DNA of 64,000 bases from CAYYKD01 sp964471825 (GCA_964471825.1 CAYYKD010000013.1:19896-83895); one strand, 5' to 3'. Shown: positions 1-8,511, counted from the first letter of the stretch. Notes: generated from the letters alone by a model not told the origin. Translations and numbers: made by a program.

Positions 1-1
1 T

Positions 2-370
2 CAGGTTAAAATAAATTGGCAGGGGACATGGTATGTCGGTAAAATACTGAAGAAACAGGATGATAAATACTATATAAGTTATGATGGGTACGGCAAGTCT
101 TGGAATGAGTGGGTTGGACCGGAGCGGATCCGTAAAGAAAACGAATCGGGCAGTAAACCTGAGGTAAACAATGGAAAAGTAAACTGGAAGGTAGGTGATC
201 TTGCATGGAATACATTTACCAATGAGGGGAAGTATTATAGAGTGAAACTTATCGCTACAGATGGTTATCAATGGCTTGTAATGGAACTTTATTCAACAGA
301 GGTGGATTGGAAAAAACCGAAAGACCTGTTTGTTGATAAGCCTGCACAGACATTTTTTCCCGGCAAGTAA
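2..370 (+). CDS. C-terminal part of a Tudor/agenet-like domain protein (5' end outside window)
   Basis: The frame is open from base 2 to a TAA at 368-370, 122 codons, with no start codon needed inside the window. The first part reads WYVGKIL, then YYISYDGYG, then SWNEWV and a final ERIR, the aromatic-rich pattern of small Tudor-knot/agenet barrels. A second stretch (about residues 58-110: VNWKVGDLAW, KYYRV, DGYQWL) has similar spacing and may be a second, diverged barrel. Such domains bind peptides or nucleic acid, but the ligand here cannot be guessed. Codon use looks like that of a real gene, and the opposite-strand frame is a shadow. The N-terminal part of the protein is not visible. Confidence 0.6.
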   Translation, partial: QVKINWQGTWYVGKILKKQDDKYYISYDGYGKSWNEWVGPERIRKENESGSKPEVNNGKVNWKVGDLAWNTFTNEGKYYRVKLIATDGYQWLVMELYSTEVDWKKPKDLFVDKPAQTFFPGK

Positions 371-418
371 CAACAAATTCAGATAGAGAATTAATTATAT
401 AGAATGGAGGTGAAGTAG

Positions 419-814
419 ATGTCGCTTATTTCAAAAGTTAATAGGGCAAAAGTTGAGATTGAATACCTTGGTGAGCATCACATGGGGTGTGCCTCCTTGT
501 CATTTAAGCTTGACAGAAAATTTCGGGGGGTGGATAAGTTTTACAATACAAATGGTCAAGCCTTATTTGATACAAAGTTACCCTACCTGATTATCTATGA
601 CGCACGGGTTATATTAGTTTTCGACTATGTAAAAAAAGAGGTCTATCATATAGATAGTTCAGGAAATTCAATTATTAACAATGTCTCAATTGATAACGGG
701 TTGATAATCTATTCAAATAGTGAAAATAAATCCCTAAAGTATGATCTAACAAAAAACAGACCTGATATTGGCTATGGAAAAGTAAACAATGGTAGATTTC
801 CTAGTGCAGTGTAG
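419..814 (+). CDS. hypothetical protein, 131 aa
   Basis: ATG start preceded by AATGGAGGTGAAGTAG, giving a good Shine-Dalgarno site 8 bases upstream. The product is soluble, with no signal peptide or membrane segment, and looks beta-rich (short alternating hydrophobic strands such as YLIIYDARVILVFDYV near residues 57-72). I recognise no family. It lies 48 bases downstream of the Tudor-like gene on the same strand and is probably co-transcribed with it. Confidence 0.6.
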   Translation: MSLISKVNRAKVEIEYLGEHHMGCASLSFKLDRKFRGVDKFYNTNGQALFDTKLPYLIIYDARVILVFDYVKKEVYHIDSSGNSIINNVSIDNGLIIYSNSENKSLKYDLTKNRPDIGYGKVNNGRFPSAV

Positions 815-861
815 GGGCTCAGTTGAGGTCTGTCTTATCGGTATTGACAAAAAGCTAATGA

Positions 862-2673
862 TTATTTATTAAGAGTCTCTATCTCTGACTTTAGACTTTC
901 AATAAAGGTGCTTGAATTATCAAATCCCGCCCATACTTTAATAATATCTCCATCAGGAGAAATTATTGCAATAAATGGCACACTCTTTACTCCAAATTTT
1001 TCTTCAAGGTACTCTCTGTGATGGTCATAGTTCATCTTAACAGGTATAAATTGTGTCTGCAGAGTCTCATACAGTTGAGTATCGGCAATTATCTCCTTCT
1101 CAACCTTCCTGCATATCGTACACCAATCTGCATAGAGATCAAGGAAGACGGGTTTGCCTGTCTCCTTTGAGGTCACCGCTGCTGTCCTATAATCAGATAA
1201 CCAGTCAGGGCCGCCAAACTTTACAGAACTATAGCCAAAGTAACCGGAAACGAGAGCTATTAAGATAAGGATGAGAATTGAATGTCTATAACCCTCTTTG
1301 CCATAGAGTGAGACTAGTTTGATAAATGAAAGTATCACAGTAACAGAGGATGCTACTATAACCAATAAAATATAGTAGAGGCTGTTAATCTGAATCATTT
1401 TGAATAGAAGGTCTGCAAAATATAGAGCAGAACCGAAAACAAACACTCCTATGAGGATTTTTACTCTAACCATCCAGTTACCTGATCTTGGAAGTTTGGA
1501 TGATAGCTGCGAGAAGATCGCTAGAAGCAAAAATAACAATGACATGCCGGCCGAGAAGCCAAGCATTAGAATACCGCCAAGGAATGGGTTGCCTGCCTGC
1601 ATAACACCTGTGAGTAGAAAAAATACTATAGGGCCTACACATGGGCTAGCCACAAGACCTGTAACAATTCCCATAAAGAAGATTCCACCCAGACTATCAG
1701 AGCGGTTTGGAGAACCTGACTTCAGGCCGGATAGAAACGCTGGCATTTTAATTTCATAGATCTCAAAAAGAGAAAGAGCAAGGGCAAAAAAGACAAGCGT
1801 AACAATACCAAAAAAAATAGGTGTATTTGTTAGGGAACCAAACAGTCCACCCGTGAGACCTGCTATAACTCCCAGGGCTGTATAGACAAGAATCATACCC
1901 AGGACATAGATAAATGCTGCTGCCGTCCTATATGATGACGATCTCTGCTTTTTACCGGCAATTTTATCTTCATTGGAGAGTTGTCCGATCGACATTCGAC
2001 TAAAGAGTCCGATAGTTATCGGTATAACAGGATATACGCAGGGTGTAAGACTTGCAAGGACTCCACCTATAAATGCTAAGATAAACGAAAAAATGGGTCT
2101 ACCTGTATTTTCCTTAAGAAGGTCGCTAATAACTTCAGAGAATCCCCTCTTTGTTTTCTTCGGAGTGTTATTTTTAAGGGGTGAGTTAATTGTGTTAGTT
2201 GAGTTTACTGAATTATTTAATTCTGGCGAGTTATCGGTTTGTTCTCCCAAAGTTATTTTGCCGTCAGAGAGGGTAAATGTAAACTCCTCAGGCGGATAGC
2301 AGGAGTTTTGAATCTCATTGCAGAGTTGACTGGATATAACAAATTGTCCCCTTGCATCTTTTAGTGAGTTAAGACCACCACTATATGGGATCTCAACTAC
2401 ATTTGAGCCCCTCATTATTATTTCATCGTCCTTCCTGGTTCCCTTAGGCATTATCGGTTTTTTAAAAATACTCTTTGTTTCCGAACTATATTTTACTTCA
2501 AACTTTATGGCGTATGGCGAGTCTATATATGCATAGGTTCCACTAGGAAATGATACCGTTATAATAACCGCTCTTTCGTTGTAGTCCCATGAAAAAGTGG
2601 GCGTCTCTGACTGTGCATAGGTTAATGCTGCCAACAAGACAAACAATACTACAAAACTAGATTTCTTCTGCAT
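862..2673 (-). CDS. dsbD: thiol:disulfide interchange protein DsbD
   Basis: Inner-membrane reductant conduit that carries electrons from cytoplasmic thioredoxin to periplasmic thiols. About 603 aa. Signal peptide at residues 1-20 (ending TYAQ). The N-terminal immunoglobulin-like domain carries the Cys pair C118/C125 (CNEIQNSC). The central membrane domain (about 195-480) carries C212 (SLTPCVYP) and C345 (ASPCVGP). The C-terminal thioredoxin domain has WCTIC (C518/C521). All three Cys pairs needed for the relay are present, so it should be active. I chose the ATG at 2673 because GGAGG lies 6 bases upstream; the longer frame begins at a TTG inside that Shine-Dalgarno site. Monocistronic as far as can be seen; its promoter region runs towards the assembly gap. 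Confidence 0.95.
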   Translation of the reverse strand: MQKKSSFVVLFVLLAALTYAQSETPTFSWDYNERAVIITVSFPSGTYAYIDSPYAIKFEVKYSSETKSIFKKPIMPKGTRKDDEIIMRGSNVVEIPYSGGLNSLKDARGQFVISSQLCNEIQNSCYPPEEFTFTLSDGKITLGEQTDNSPELNNSVNSTNTINSPLKNNTPKKTKRGFSEVISDLLKENTGRPIFSFILAFIGGVLASLTPCVYPVIPITIGLFSRMSIGQLSNEDKIAGKKQRSSSYRTAAAFIYVLGMILVYTALGVIAGLTGGLFGSLTNTPIFFGIVTLVFFALALSLFEIYEIKMPAFLSGLKSGSPNRSDSLGGIFFMGIVTGLVASPCVGPIVFFLLTGVMQAGNPFLGGILMLGFSAGMSLLFLLLAIFSQLSSKLPRSGNWMVRVKILIGVFVFGSALYFADLLFKMIQINSLYYILLVIVASSVTVILSFIKLVSLYGKEGYRHSILILILIALVSGYFGYSSVKFGGPDWLSDYRTAAVTSKETGKPVFLDLYADWCTICRKVEKEIIADTQLYETLQTQFIPVKMNYDHHREYLEEKFGVKSVPFIAIISPDGDIIKVWAGFDNSSTFIESLKSEIETLNK

Positions 2674-2708
2674 ACTATCCTCCAAACTATTTTTCCCTAT
2701 GGAAAAAA

Positions 2709-2755
2709 TCTAAAAATTGATTTTTTAAAGTATAAGAATGATCATTAAATAAGTC
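2709..2755 (+). repeat. 47-bp segment flanking the assembly gap, copy 1
   Basis: Begins TCTAAAAATTGATTTTTTAA and ends AAGTC directly at the N run. It recurs at 2869-2915 with a single difference (A at 2741, T at 2901). Confidence 0.9.
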
Positions 2756-2765
2756 NNNNNNNNNN
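2756..2765. other. assembly gap (10 N)
   Basis: Ten N characters. The sequence abutting the left edge is repeated 160 bp downstream, so the gap is probably a scaffold join of unknown true size, and the joined contig ends may overlap. Confidence 0.98.
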
Positions 2766-2868
2766 GTTGGTGGCCTAGACACAACTGTAATACAAAAAAA
2801 GTTAATATAAATTTAAACTTTCAACTGAATTAATACAATCCATCATTTTATAATCTTTTAAGGCGGGT

Positions 2869-2915
2869 TCTAAAAATTGATTTTTTAAAGTATAAGAATG
2901 TTCATTAAATAAGTC
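2869..2915 (+). repeat. 47-bp segment, copy 2
   Basis: Second copy of the segment at 2709-2755 with one mismatch. Between the gap and this copy (2766-2868) I see no coding potential, only AT-rich sequence. Confidence 0.9.
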
Positions 2916-2998
2916 AACAAATATTATGACAGAAATTTTTTAACTCAACTAGATCTTTAGAATTTGCACATGATTAATCTTTAGTGATATTAAAAAAA

Positions 2999-3548
2999 TT
3001 AAGTCAAAACACTTATTGAGTTGTTTAGAATTCTTGCACTATTATCAATACTTTTTGAAGTTCTTTTTTTAAAAGAGAGATTGTCAAAAATTGAGCTAAC
3101 ACCTTTTATCAGAGTGTCTGGATATTGAGTTATATTTTCAAAATTCAAACTTATTGATTTTATGGCCTCTTGATTCGGAAGATTGTAGTAATTAATTATT
3201 AATAAATACCCGTTTTATGAAGAACTGATCTTTGGAATAATGATACGGGTTAAGCCTAGATATTCTGCATATAAAGACGCAACTGCTAAAGTAATATTTT
3301 TAATTTTTGGCATTTCTAATTTATAGCTGAGTTCTTCAAAATCCGGGCCACCTATTAGTTCAATTTCTTAGTTCAATTTCATTAATACTATAAAATATAC
3401 TATTTGAAATTTCTGAAAAACTCTTACCATCACCGGCATTGATATCAGTTAAATGTAAAGGAACCAATAAAATTTTATCTGATGCGAAGGACAGGCTGCT
3501 AAGGAGAATAAATAAAATTACAACTTTACTACTGCCACCTATGTACAT
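2999..3548 (-). pseudogene. decayed secreted protein gene (13-bp duplication plus nonsense codon)
   Basis: The 5' part (3548-3360) encodes a clear signal peptide (VVILFILLSSLSFASDK) and a short mature region before a TGA. The stop follows a tandem duplication of 13 bases (AAGAAATTGAACT on the minus strand, about 3355-3380). Removing one copy restores a frame that continues through GGPDFEELSYKLEMPKI and on to IIIPKISSS, where a TAA (about 3216) interrupts it. The same frame resumes as NGYLLIINYYNLPNQEA and runs to a natural TAA at 2999-3001. So there are two independent lesions in one gene of about 178 codons. The architecture (signal peptide, TolB-like alpha/beta start, a central YLLIINYYN strand) resembles the intact genes at 29034 and 30010. 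Start ATG at 3548 with GGAG about 10 bases upstream. Confidence 0.75.
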
Positions 3549-3726
3549 AAACTATTACTCCATTTTTCGCGGGTTAAAAATATAATTTCGGCTTTATGGC
3601 GGGTTTTTTAATAATTTAGTAAAATTTATTAATAATTCCACTTATTAATACAATAAGGAGGTAGACATAAGATTTAACTAATGTCATACCTCTTTTTTCC
3701 ATACCTGTCTTATATAGTTTTAATTG

Positions 3727-4218
3727 CTAAAATTCTCTTGAAGCACAATTTAATGAAGAAGAACGGAATTCTATCCTCTTAATATTCATCTTGTCTTTCA
3801 ATAATTCGTAAAATACTGTACAGAACCATTCACAAGTAGATGGCCCTTTGCTCACAGACACCCTACTTTCCGGAAATGATTTAATCAACTCATGATTGAG
3901 TGCTTTTGCCGGTGTTCCAAATCTTTTTGTTGTTCCCTTCATTCCTGTTTTCTCATAACCTTGTAACACTAAATCAAGTAAGGGGTCGCCTTCCTGAAAA
4001 ATAGTTCCATGATGAAAATTGTCTGCAACTGCCCAAGCTAGTTTTTGTGCCTCTTTAACCGGAAAAGCATAATTATGTTCGTTCATATCCCCTTCAATTT
4101 CAATAGTTAAATAACCTGAGTGTCCATGAAGATAACTTGCTTCTCCCGGGTAATTCATAAATCTGTGTGCATACTGGAAATCCAATTTCACAATTGACCT
4201 GTACTTGTTGTTTGCCAT
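3727..4218 (-). CDS. 6-pyruvoyl-tetrahydropterin synthase/QueD-like protein lacking catalytic Cys and Asp
   Basis: 163 aa with the T-fold PTPS/QueD pattern. The three zinc-binding histidines are kept with family spacing: H18 (YAHRF), H31 and H33 (LHGHSG). A substrate-type Glu follows in STCEW. Two catalytic positions differ. The Cys that normally lies four residues before the LHGH histidine is Ala27, and the Asp of the DH pair is replaced (FHHG, residues 68-71). The protein should fold and bind zinc and perhaps a pterin, but QueD or PTPS chemistry by the usual mechanism looks unlikely. ATG start; GGAGTTTTTT lies just upstream. No other queuosine or folate gene is nearby. Confidence 0.75.
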   Translation of the reverse strand: MANNKYRSIVKLDFQYAHRFMNYPGEASYLHGHSGYLTIEIEGDMNEHNYAFPVKEAQKLAWAVADNFHHGTIFQEGDPLLDLVLQGYEKTGMKGTTKRFGTPAKALNHELIKSFPESRVSVSKGPSTCEWFCTVFYELLKDKMNIKRIEFRSSSLNCASREF

Positions 4219-4634
4219 AAAAAACTCCTTGTAATATTTTTATCTATAATTTTAATACTACAATTATTTTCTTGAAAATCAAAATACTTTTTTATAAAAA
4301 TATCATTGTTTGGTTTTATCCTAATCTCCCCGCCAAATTGTCGACAACTTTAAGTGTAAATGTATTTAGAACGACAATAAAATATATTCCTTAGAGGCTC
4401 TTGCAAAATTAGTCGAATACATAGGAAAAAAACTTCTATATAATTGACTATTGATCAAGTCAAAACAACATTCAAAGTCCATAGAGGATCAATTACTAGC
4501 AACATATCAAATGCTTTGCAGTTTCGTTCAACTATTTCTACCCGAAATCTAGACAGCTTGATTTTAGATATTAGTATTGGCGGTGTAAATTTTTGGATAG
4601 AAATTTAAGAGTTGTGTGCTGTTGACCAAAATAT
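4219..4634. other. intergenic region without a convincing gene
   Basis: 416 bp, AT-rich. Contains one copy of the dispersed TAGAGGCTCTTGCAAAA motif (4392-4407). A short plus-strand frame beginning with TTG near 4445 (LTIDQVKTTFKVHRG) runs to about 4608 but has no Shine-Dalgarno site and no recognisable family; it may be a remnant of a mobile gene. Confidence 0.5.
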
Positions 4635-5036
4635 TTATTCACATTTTATTTCGTTCTCAATTTCTATTTCTAAATCTAAAAATTCCTTCATTGATTTTGC
4701 ATAAGGCACCTTATTTTCTAGATCAAAATCACATTCGTGATCAGCGTAATAAATATTCTGATTATTACTTTCTAAGTTAATAAAATAATAATCACCACAT
4801 CCATCATGTCCAAATGCGAATAAATTTTTAGGCCAAGTATGTCCGTTAAAACCATTTTTTACCAAATCAATATTATCTTCAATTATCTAATTTATATCAT
4901 CATTTAATGCTATTCTAAGATTAGAATATTTTTCTTCATTTTCAAAAGGATACTTTTTTACAATATCTTTGTAATATTCTGGTAGTTTAATTTTTAATGT
5001 CGTTTCTATCAAATTTAGTAAATCATCATTAATCAT
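4635..5036 (-). pseudogene. SUKH/SMI1-KNR4 family immunity-like gene interrupted by one TAG
   Basis: From ATG at 5036-5034 (GGAAGG 6 bases upstream) the frame reads MINDDLLNLIETTLKIKLP, the usual N-terminal helix of SMI1/KNR4 proteins. It continues to NDDIN, meets TAG at 4887-4889 (codon 50), and resumes in the same frame as IIEDNIDLVKNGF, then WPKNLFAFGHDGCGDYYFINL, the family core, ending at 4635. Total 133 codons, the normal size for this family. The only lesion seen is one nonsense codon. SUKH proteins are typically immunity proteins of polymorphic toxin systems; no toxin gene is seen next to it. Confidence 0.8.
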
Positions 5037-5191
5037 AACAACCTTCCATATTAATTAGTTTTGGTCAATTTTATCCAAAACTTAGAAAAACTATTTTTTT
5101 TGATAATAAAATAAATATCAATAAAATATTCGCTTTAATATTCGCTTTGAGTTTAAAATAAATGTTTTTTATATAATCTCTTAAAGCCACC

Positions 5192-5261
5192 GCCACAGGT
5201 AGTTTCAGATCAACGAAACTCAGATAGGCGAGGTTGCTGGAGGTTACTCATAGTGTTGAGC
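5192..5261. repeat. stem-loop element, possible decayed attC-like site downstream of the GNAT gene
   Basis: AGTTTC (5201-5206) pairs with GAAACT (5215-5220) around an 8-base loop. The flanks are more GC-rich than the surroundings and partly complementary. GTTGAGC at 5255-5261 fits the GTTRRRY core-site pattern of integron attC sites. The complementary partner core is not evident, so this is a weak call. Confidence 0.3.
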
Positions 5262-5295
5262 GTCTTCGCTTTTTTAATCGAGCGAGGCTCATTTC

Positions 5296-5751
5296 TTATA
5301 ATTTTAATTCCATTGCAATTTGTTTAGATATAAATCCTGTTTTTTCATAAAGCCGTTTGGCTGGTAAGTTATTTGCCCCAACAAATAATTCAATGTTTTT
5401 AAAACCACGATCTTTAGAAAAGGCTATTAAATCATGAATTACTTTTTCTCCAATCTGAGAATTCCTATGTTCCTTTTTTATGTATATATTAAACAAAAAA
5501 CCAACTTTAATAACTTTTGATGGTTTTAAGCCAAAAATTACTATACCAATCTTTTCATTTTCTTTCCAGATAGTTTTAACGAAATAGTCATCATTTTGAA
5601 TAAATTCTATAACATCATTCTTGCGTTTTTCAATTAATTCAATTGGAATAGGATAGTCATGAGTATTATTATGGCTAACAGTTTCAGATTCTTCAAAAAT
5701 TGGCCAATCAGAAGTTACTTCAAAATTTTTATATATAATTGAGATATTCAT
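5296..5751 (-). CDS. GNAT-family N-acetyltransferase, 151 aa
   Basis: Transfers an acyl group from acyl-CoA to an unknown amine. The core is visible: strand FLFNIYIKKEHRN, then the CoA-binding turn (R/Q-x-x-G-x-x-like: RNSQIGEKV) and the C-terminal strand-helix NIELFVGANNLPAKRLYEKT ending GF, which is highly typical of GNATs. I start at the ATG at 5751 (MNISIIYKNF), preceded by AAGGAAAAAAG. The open frame extends upstream to 5859, but that part (Cys-rich, no family match) runs into the attC-like element. It is a single promoter-poor gene between inverted elements, as in a gene cassette. Confidence 0.8.
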   Translation of the reverse strand: MNISIIYKNFEVTSDWPIFEESETVSHNNTHDYPIPIELIEKRKNDVIEFIQNDDYFVKTIWKENEKIGIVIFGLKPSKVIKVGFLFNIYIKKEHRNSQIGEKVIHDLIAFSKDRGFKNIELFVGANNLPAKRLYEKTGFISKQIAMELKL

Positions 5752-5842
5752 CTTTTTTCCTTCTTGCCCCACCCGATTCTTAAATTCCGTGCAACATCTG
5801 AGCCTATGAGATGTTTTTTGCTTTGACAAAAAAGTGAGCACA

Positions 5843-5935
5843 GCGCACCAACAAAACAAAAAATATCCCCTATAGGGCGTAGCAACCGAACAGGTTGCGT
5901 AGACATATCCGCTGTTGGGCGAAGTTCTTGAGCGC
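5843..5935 (-). repeat. attC-like palindromic element
   Basis: Read on the minus strand it begins GCGCTCAAGAACTTCGCCCAAC (5935-5914) and ends GTTGGTGCGC (5852-5843). The CGCCCAAC and GTTGGTGCG ends are complementary with one bulged base. Between them lies a perfect GCAACC-(5 bases)-GGTTGC hairpin (5882-5898) and a palindromic CCCTATAGGG. GCCCAAC fits the RYYYAAC core of attC sites, and the length of about 93 bp is in their range. It sits at the 3' side of the PLP-enzyme gene, where a cassette recombination site would be expected. No integrase is in the window. Confidence 0.4.
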
Positions 5936-5983
5936 CTGTCTAGGTTTTTCTTTAACGTGCGATTCTTATTTCTTATACTCCTA

Positions 5984-7222
5984 TTATTCTACAGTATCTA
6001 ATGCCTGATAAATATCCGAAATAATATCTTCAATCTCTTCTATACCAACCGACAAACGAATAAGTTGATCATTTATTCCCATTTCGAAAAGTTTTTCTTT
6101 TGAATACTCACAAAACAGCGTCGACATAGCATGTATAATAAGTGATTTGTTATCATTAAAATTCGAAGATCTCTTGATAAGTTTAAGAGCGTTAATAAAT
6201 TTCATTGCCGAAACTTTCGGTGCTAATTCAAAAGAGAGTAGCCCCCCGCAATAACCATTTCGAAATTGCTTTTTTGCAATTGAATTATATTCTGATTTGC
6301 TTAGCCCAGGATAATTTACTTTAGTAACCTTTGAATGATTGCTTAGTAGTTCTGCAACTTCAATGGCATTTCTGCTGCTTTTATCAATTCGAAGACTTAG
6401 TGTTTCTAGTCCAAGCATATGAAGATATGCGGAATTTGGAGACAAACATGCTCCTATATTTCTTGCGACACTTGTTCGAATTGTTTTGGCAAATGTATCC
6501 ATTCCCCATTTTATTGAATCCTTTTGAAACTTTGGTGATAAGCTCCAATCATATTTGCTATTATCTATTACCAATCCTCCGATCGAAGTCCCACCTCCTG
6601 AAATGTATTTGGCTGTCGAAACTATTTCAATAGGTACTCCATAATCGATAGAACGAAGAAGATAGGAAGTTGCTAATGAGTTATCTAAAACTAAAGGCAC
6701 TCGTTTATTTTTGCATAATTCAGATATTTTATTTACATCAACTACCACAATTTGTGGATTAGAAATAGATTCAACGAAGACCATTCTAGTTTTATTATCA
6801 ATTTGTGATTCGATTTCGCCTAAGTTACTCGGATTTATCCATTTGACTTCAAGGCCCCATGGTCCAAGGGTTTTTTCGAACAAACTTACCGTATTGCCAA
6901 AAAGATAGCGAGAAGCAACTATATTTGAACCTGATTCGCACAGTGTTAAAACTAGATTTGTAATTGCAGCCATACCTGACGAAAATGCGATGCAATTCCT
7001 ACTACCAGACATTGAGATAATTCTTTGTTCTAGCGCTTCAACTGTTGGATTAGAAGCCCTACTATATGCATGAGCAGGTTTTGACCCGTCAAATGAGAAT
7101 GCAATTTCCTCAGCTGTATCAAATTCAAATGCAGCACACTCATATATAGGAAATCGTAAAGATTTATTTGAGTCTTGACGTTTATCTTTCGTGTGTAGAA
7201 TTTTACTTGTAAAACCATTCAT
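5984..7222 (-). CDS. Cys/Met-metabolism PLP-dependent enzyme (cystathionine gamma-lyase/methionine gamma-lyase type)
   Basis: 412 aa, standard length for the gamma-family trans-sulfuration enzymes. Visible landmarks: AYSRASNPT (52-60), FSSGMAAI (80-87) contacting PLP phosphate, LVLDNSLATSYLL (177-189) with the PLP-pyridine Asp180, and the Schiff-base Lys205 in STAKYISGGGT. The family includes cystathionine beta/gamma-lyases, methionine gamma-lyase and O-acetylhomoserine sulfhydrylase, and sequence alone does not separate them here. Start ATG with CGGAGAAAAATT upstream. No met or cys genes adjoin it (cysK is 55 kb away). It is flanked by inverted attC-like elements, suggesting it arrived as a mobile cassette. 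Confidence 0.85.
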   Translation of the reverse strand: MNGFTSKILHTKDKRQDSNKSLRFPIYECAAFEFDTAEEIAFSFDGSKPAHAYSRASNPTVEALEQRIISMSGSRNCIAFSSGMAAITNLVLTLCESGSNIVASRYLFGNTVSLFEKTLGPWGLEVKWINPSNLGEIESQIDNKTRMVFVESISNPQIVVVDVNKISELCKNKRVPLVLDNSLATSYLLRSIDYGVPIEIVSTAKYISGGGTSIGGLVIDNSKYDWSLSPKFQKDSIKWGMDTFAKTIRTSVARNIGACLSPNSAYLHMLGLETLSLRIDKSSRNAIEVAELLSNHSKVTKVNYPGLSKSEYNSIAKKQFRNGYCGGLLSFELAPKVSAMKFINALKLIKRSSNFNDNKSLIIHAMSTLFCEYSKEKLFEMGINDQLIRLSVGIEEIEDIISDIYQALDTVE

Positions 7223-7280
7223 AATTTTTCTCCGGTTCTGTTTATTTTCTTTTTCCTCGTGCGTTTTCTTCGTATTTAGT

Positions 7281-7300
7281 GCTCAAGAATTTCGCTCAAC
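7281..7300 (+). repeat. inverted copy of the 20-bp attC-like end
   Basis: GCTCAAGAATTTCGCTCAAC on the plus strand matches 18 of 20 bases of the minus-strand end of the element at 5914-5933. The two copies face each other across the PLP-enzyme gene. The rest of 7223-7512 holds a small GACAAC-TATAG-GTTGTC hairpin near 7403 and nothing else recognisable. Confidence 0.5.
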
Positions 7301-7512
7301 TATTTACTATATCCACTTTCACTAGTTATCAAATTTCATCTAACATAAAAACGGCTGTTTGTTAACAGGTTATCTTTCTTTTCAGTAAGATTTTTTTTCC
7401 AACTTTAGACAACTATAGGTTGTCCCCCAGGAACTCAAAAAAAAAATATTTCATGCAGGTAGGTACTTCACCACGCAAATAGAGATTAGTATACTGGCAT
7501 TTATCATGGATG

Positions 7513-8508
7513 TCAAAGGCTATTTAGCGACTTGATAGCTAGCTTGAAATCTCCCGGCAATGCTGCACGAACCGTTATCTTACGGTTAGTAATCGGATGC
7601 GGAAAAACCAGTGACTCTGCGTGAAGCATAGCCCTAAGAAATGGCACATTCTTTAGAGAACTCTCTCCTCCATATAGAGTGTCGCCTAGTATGGGAAGTC
7701 CGTACTCTGACAGATGAACTCGGATCTGATGTGTGCGGCCCGTAAATGGGACAGCCTTTACAAGCAGGTAGAACCTGTTTTCCTCTAGAATCGATATATT
7801 AGTAATTGCCGGTTCTCCGCCATCCTTAACTGAACCCCATTTAGCTCTACTGCTCATTATGGATATTCTTGAGAGGCAATTCTCTATAATAAATTCTCTA
7901 TGTAGGCTTTTCATATTGTTATCATCCGGCCTATGGCATATTGCAAGATAGGTTTTCTGAGCTGTGTGATTTAAAAATATATCATGCAGTCCCCGATTAA
8001 CTGTTCTATCCTTACTGAAAAGTATAACACCTGAGGTTTCTCGGTCTAATCTATGATGAAGCCCTATGTACTGGTCTGGCACTCCATCTCTCTTTTCTAT
8101 ATATCGTTTAACGGCGGCACAGAGATGGTCTCTTGATTCTACAACTGTTCCCTCTGTGGGCAGACCGGCCGGTTTATTTACTACGATGAGATATTGGTCC
8201 TCATATAGGATTCTATCAGCTGACAACTCAAAGGCGATATCATTACAGTTCTTCTCATGGCATAACCGGTCAACATCTACTACAACAGTTATACTTGAGC
8301 CTCTAACTAACATCAAAGAAGGTATTCTTACAGGTCTGTTATCCAGATGTACTGCACCGGCCATTATCAACCGTCTGATCTTACTCTTTGACAGAGGTTC
8401 AATTTTAGTAGTCCTGGAAATCTCTCTATGAATATTTTGCATTAGGAATTCATCAAGCCTGACCCCTCTAACCTCTGTTGTCTTTAAAGATATGCGTACA
8501 GTTTTCAT
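7513..8508 (-). CDS. RluA-family 23S rRNA/tRNA pseudouridine synthase
   Basis: Isomerises uridine to pseudouridine in structured RNA. 331 aa. An N-terminal S4 RNA-binding domain (about 16-78: SKSKIRRLIMAGAVHLDN) is followed by the catalytic domain with the RluA signature GLHHRLDRETSG (149-160), catalytic Asp155. The S4 plus catalytic arrangement matches RluC/RluD types; the target site cannot be told from sequence. Its ATG lies 3 bases after the rfbB stop, so it is likely translated from the rfbA-rfbB transcript. Confidence 0.9.
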   Translation of the reverse strand: MKTVRISLKTTEVRGVRLDEFLMQNIHREISRTTKIEPLSKSKIRRLIMAGAVHLDNRPVRIPSLMLVRGSSITVVVDVDRLCHEKNCNDIAFELSADRILYEDQYLIVVNKPAGLPTEGTVVESRDHLCAAVKRYIEKRDGVPDQYIGLHHRLDRETSGVILFSKDRTVNRGLHDIFLNHTAQKTYLAICHRPDDNNMKSLHREFIIENCLSRISIMSSRAKWGSVKDGGEPAITNISILEENRFYLLVKAVPFTGRTHQIRVHLSEYGLPILGDTLYGGESSLKNVPFLRAMLHAESLVFPHPITNRKITVRAALPGDFKLAIKSLNSL

Positions 8509-8511
8509 ATA

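Noticed and set aside
5752..5859. N-terminal extension of the GNAT gene (MFCWCAVLTF...)
   Set aside because: Runs into the attC-like element; the internal ATG at 5751 has the Shine-Dalgarno site and matches the family start.
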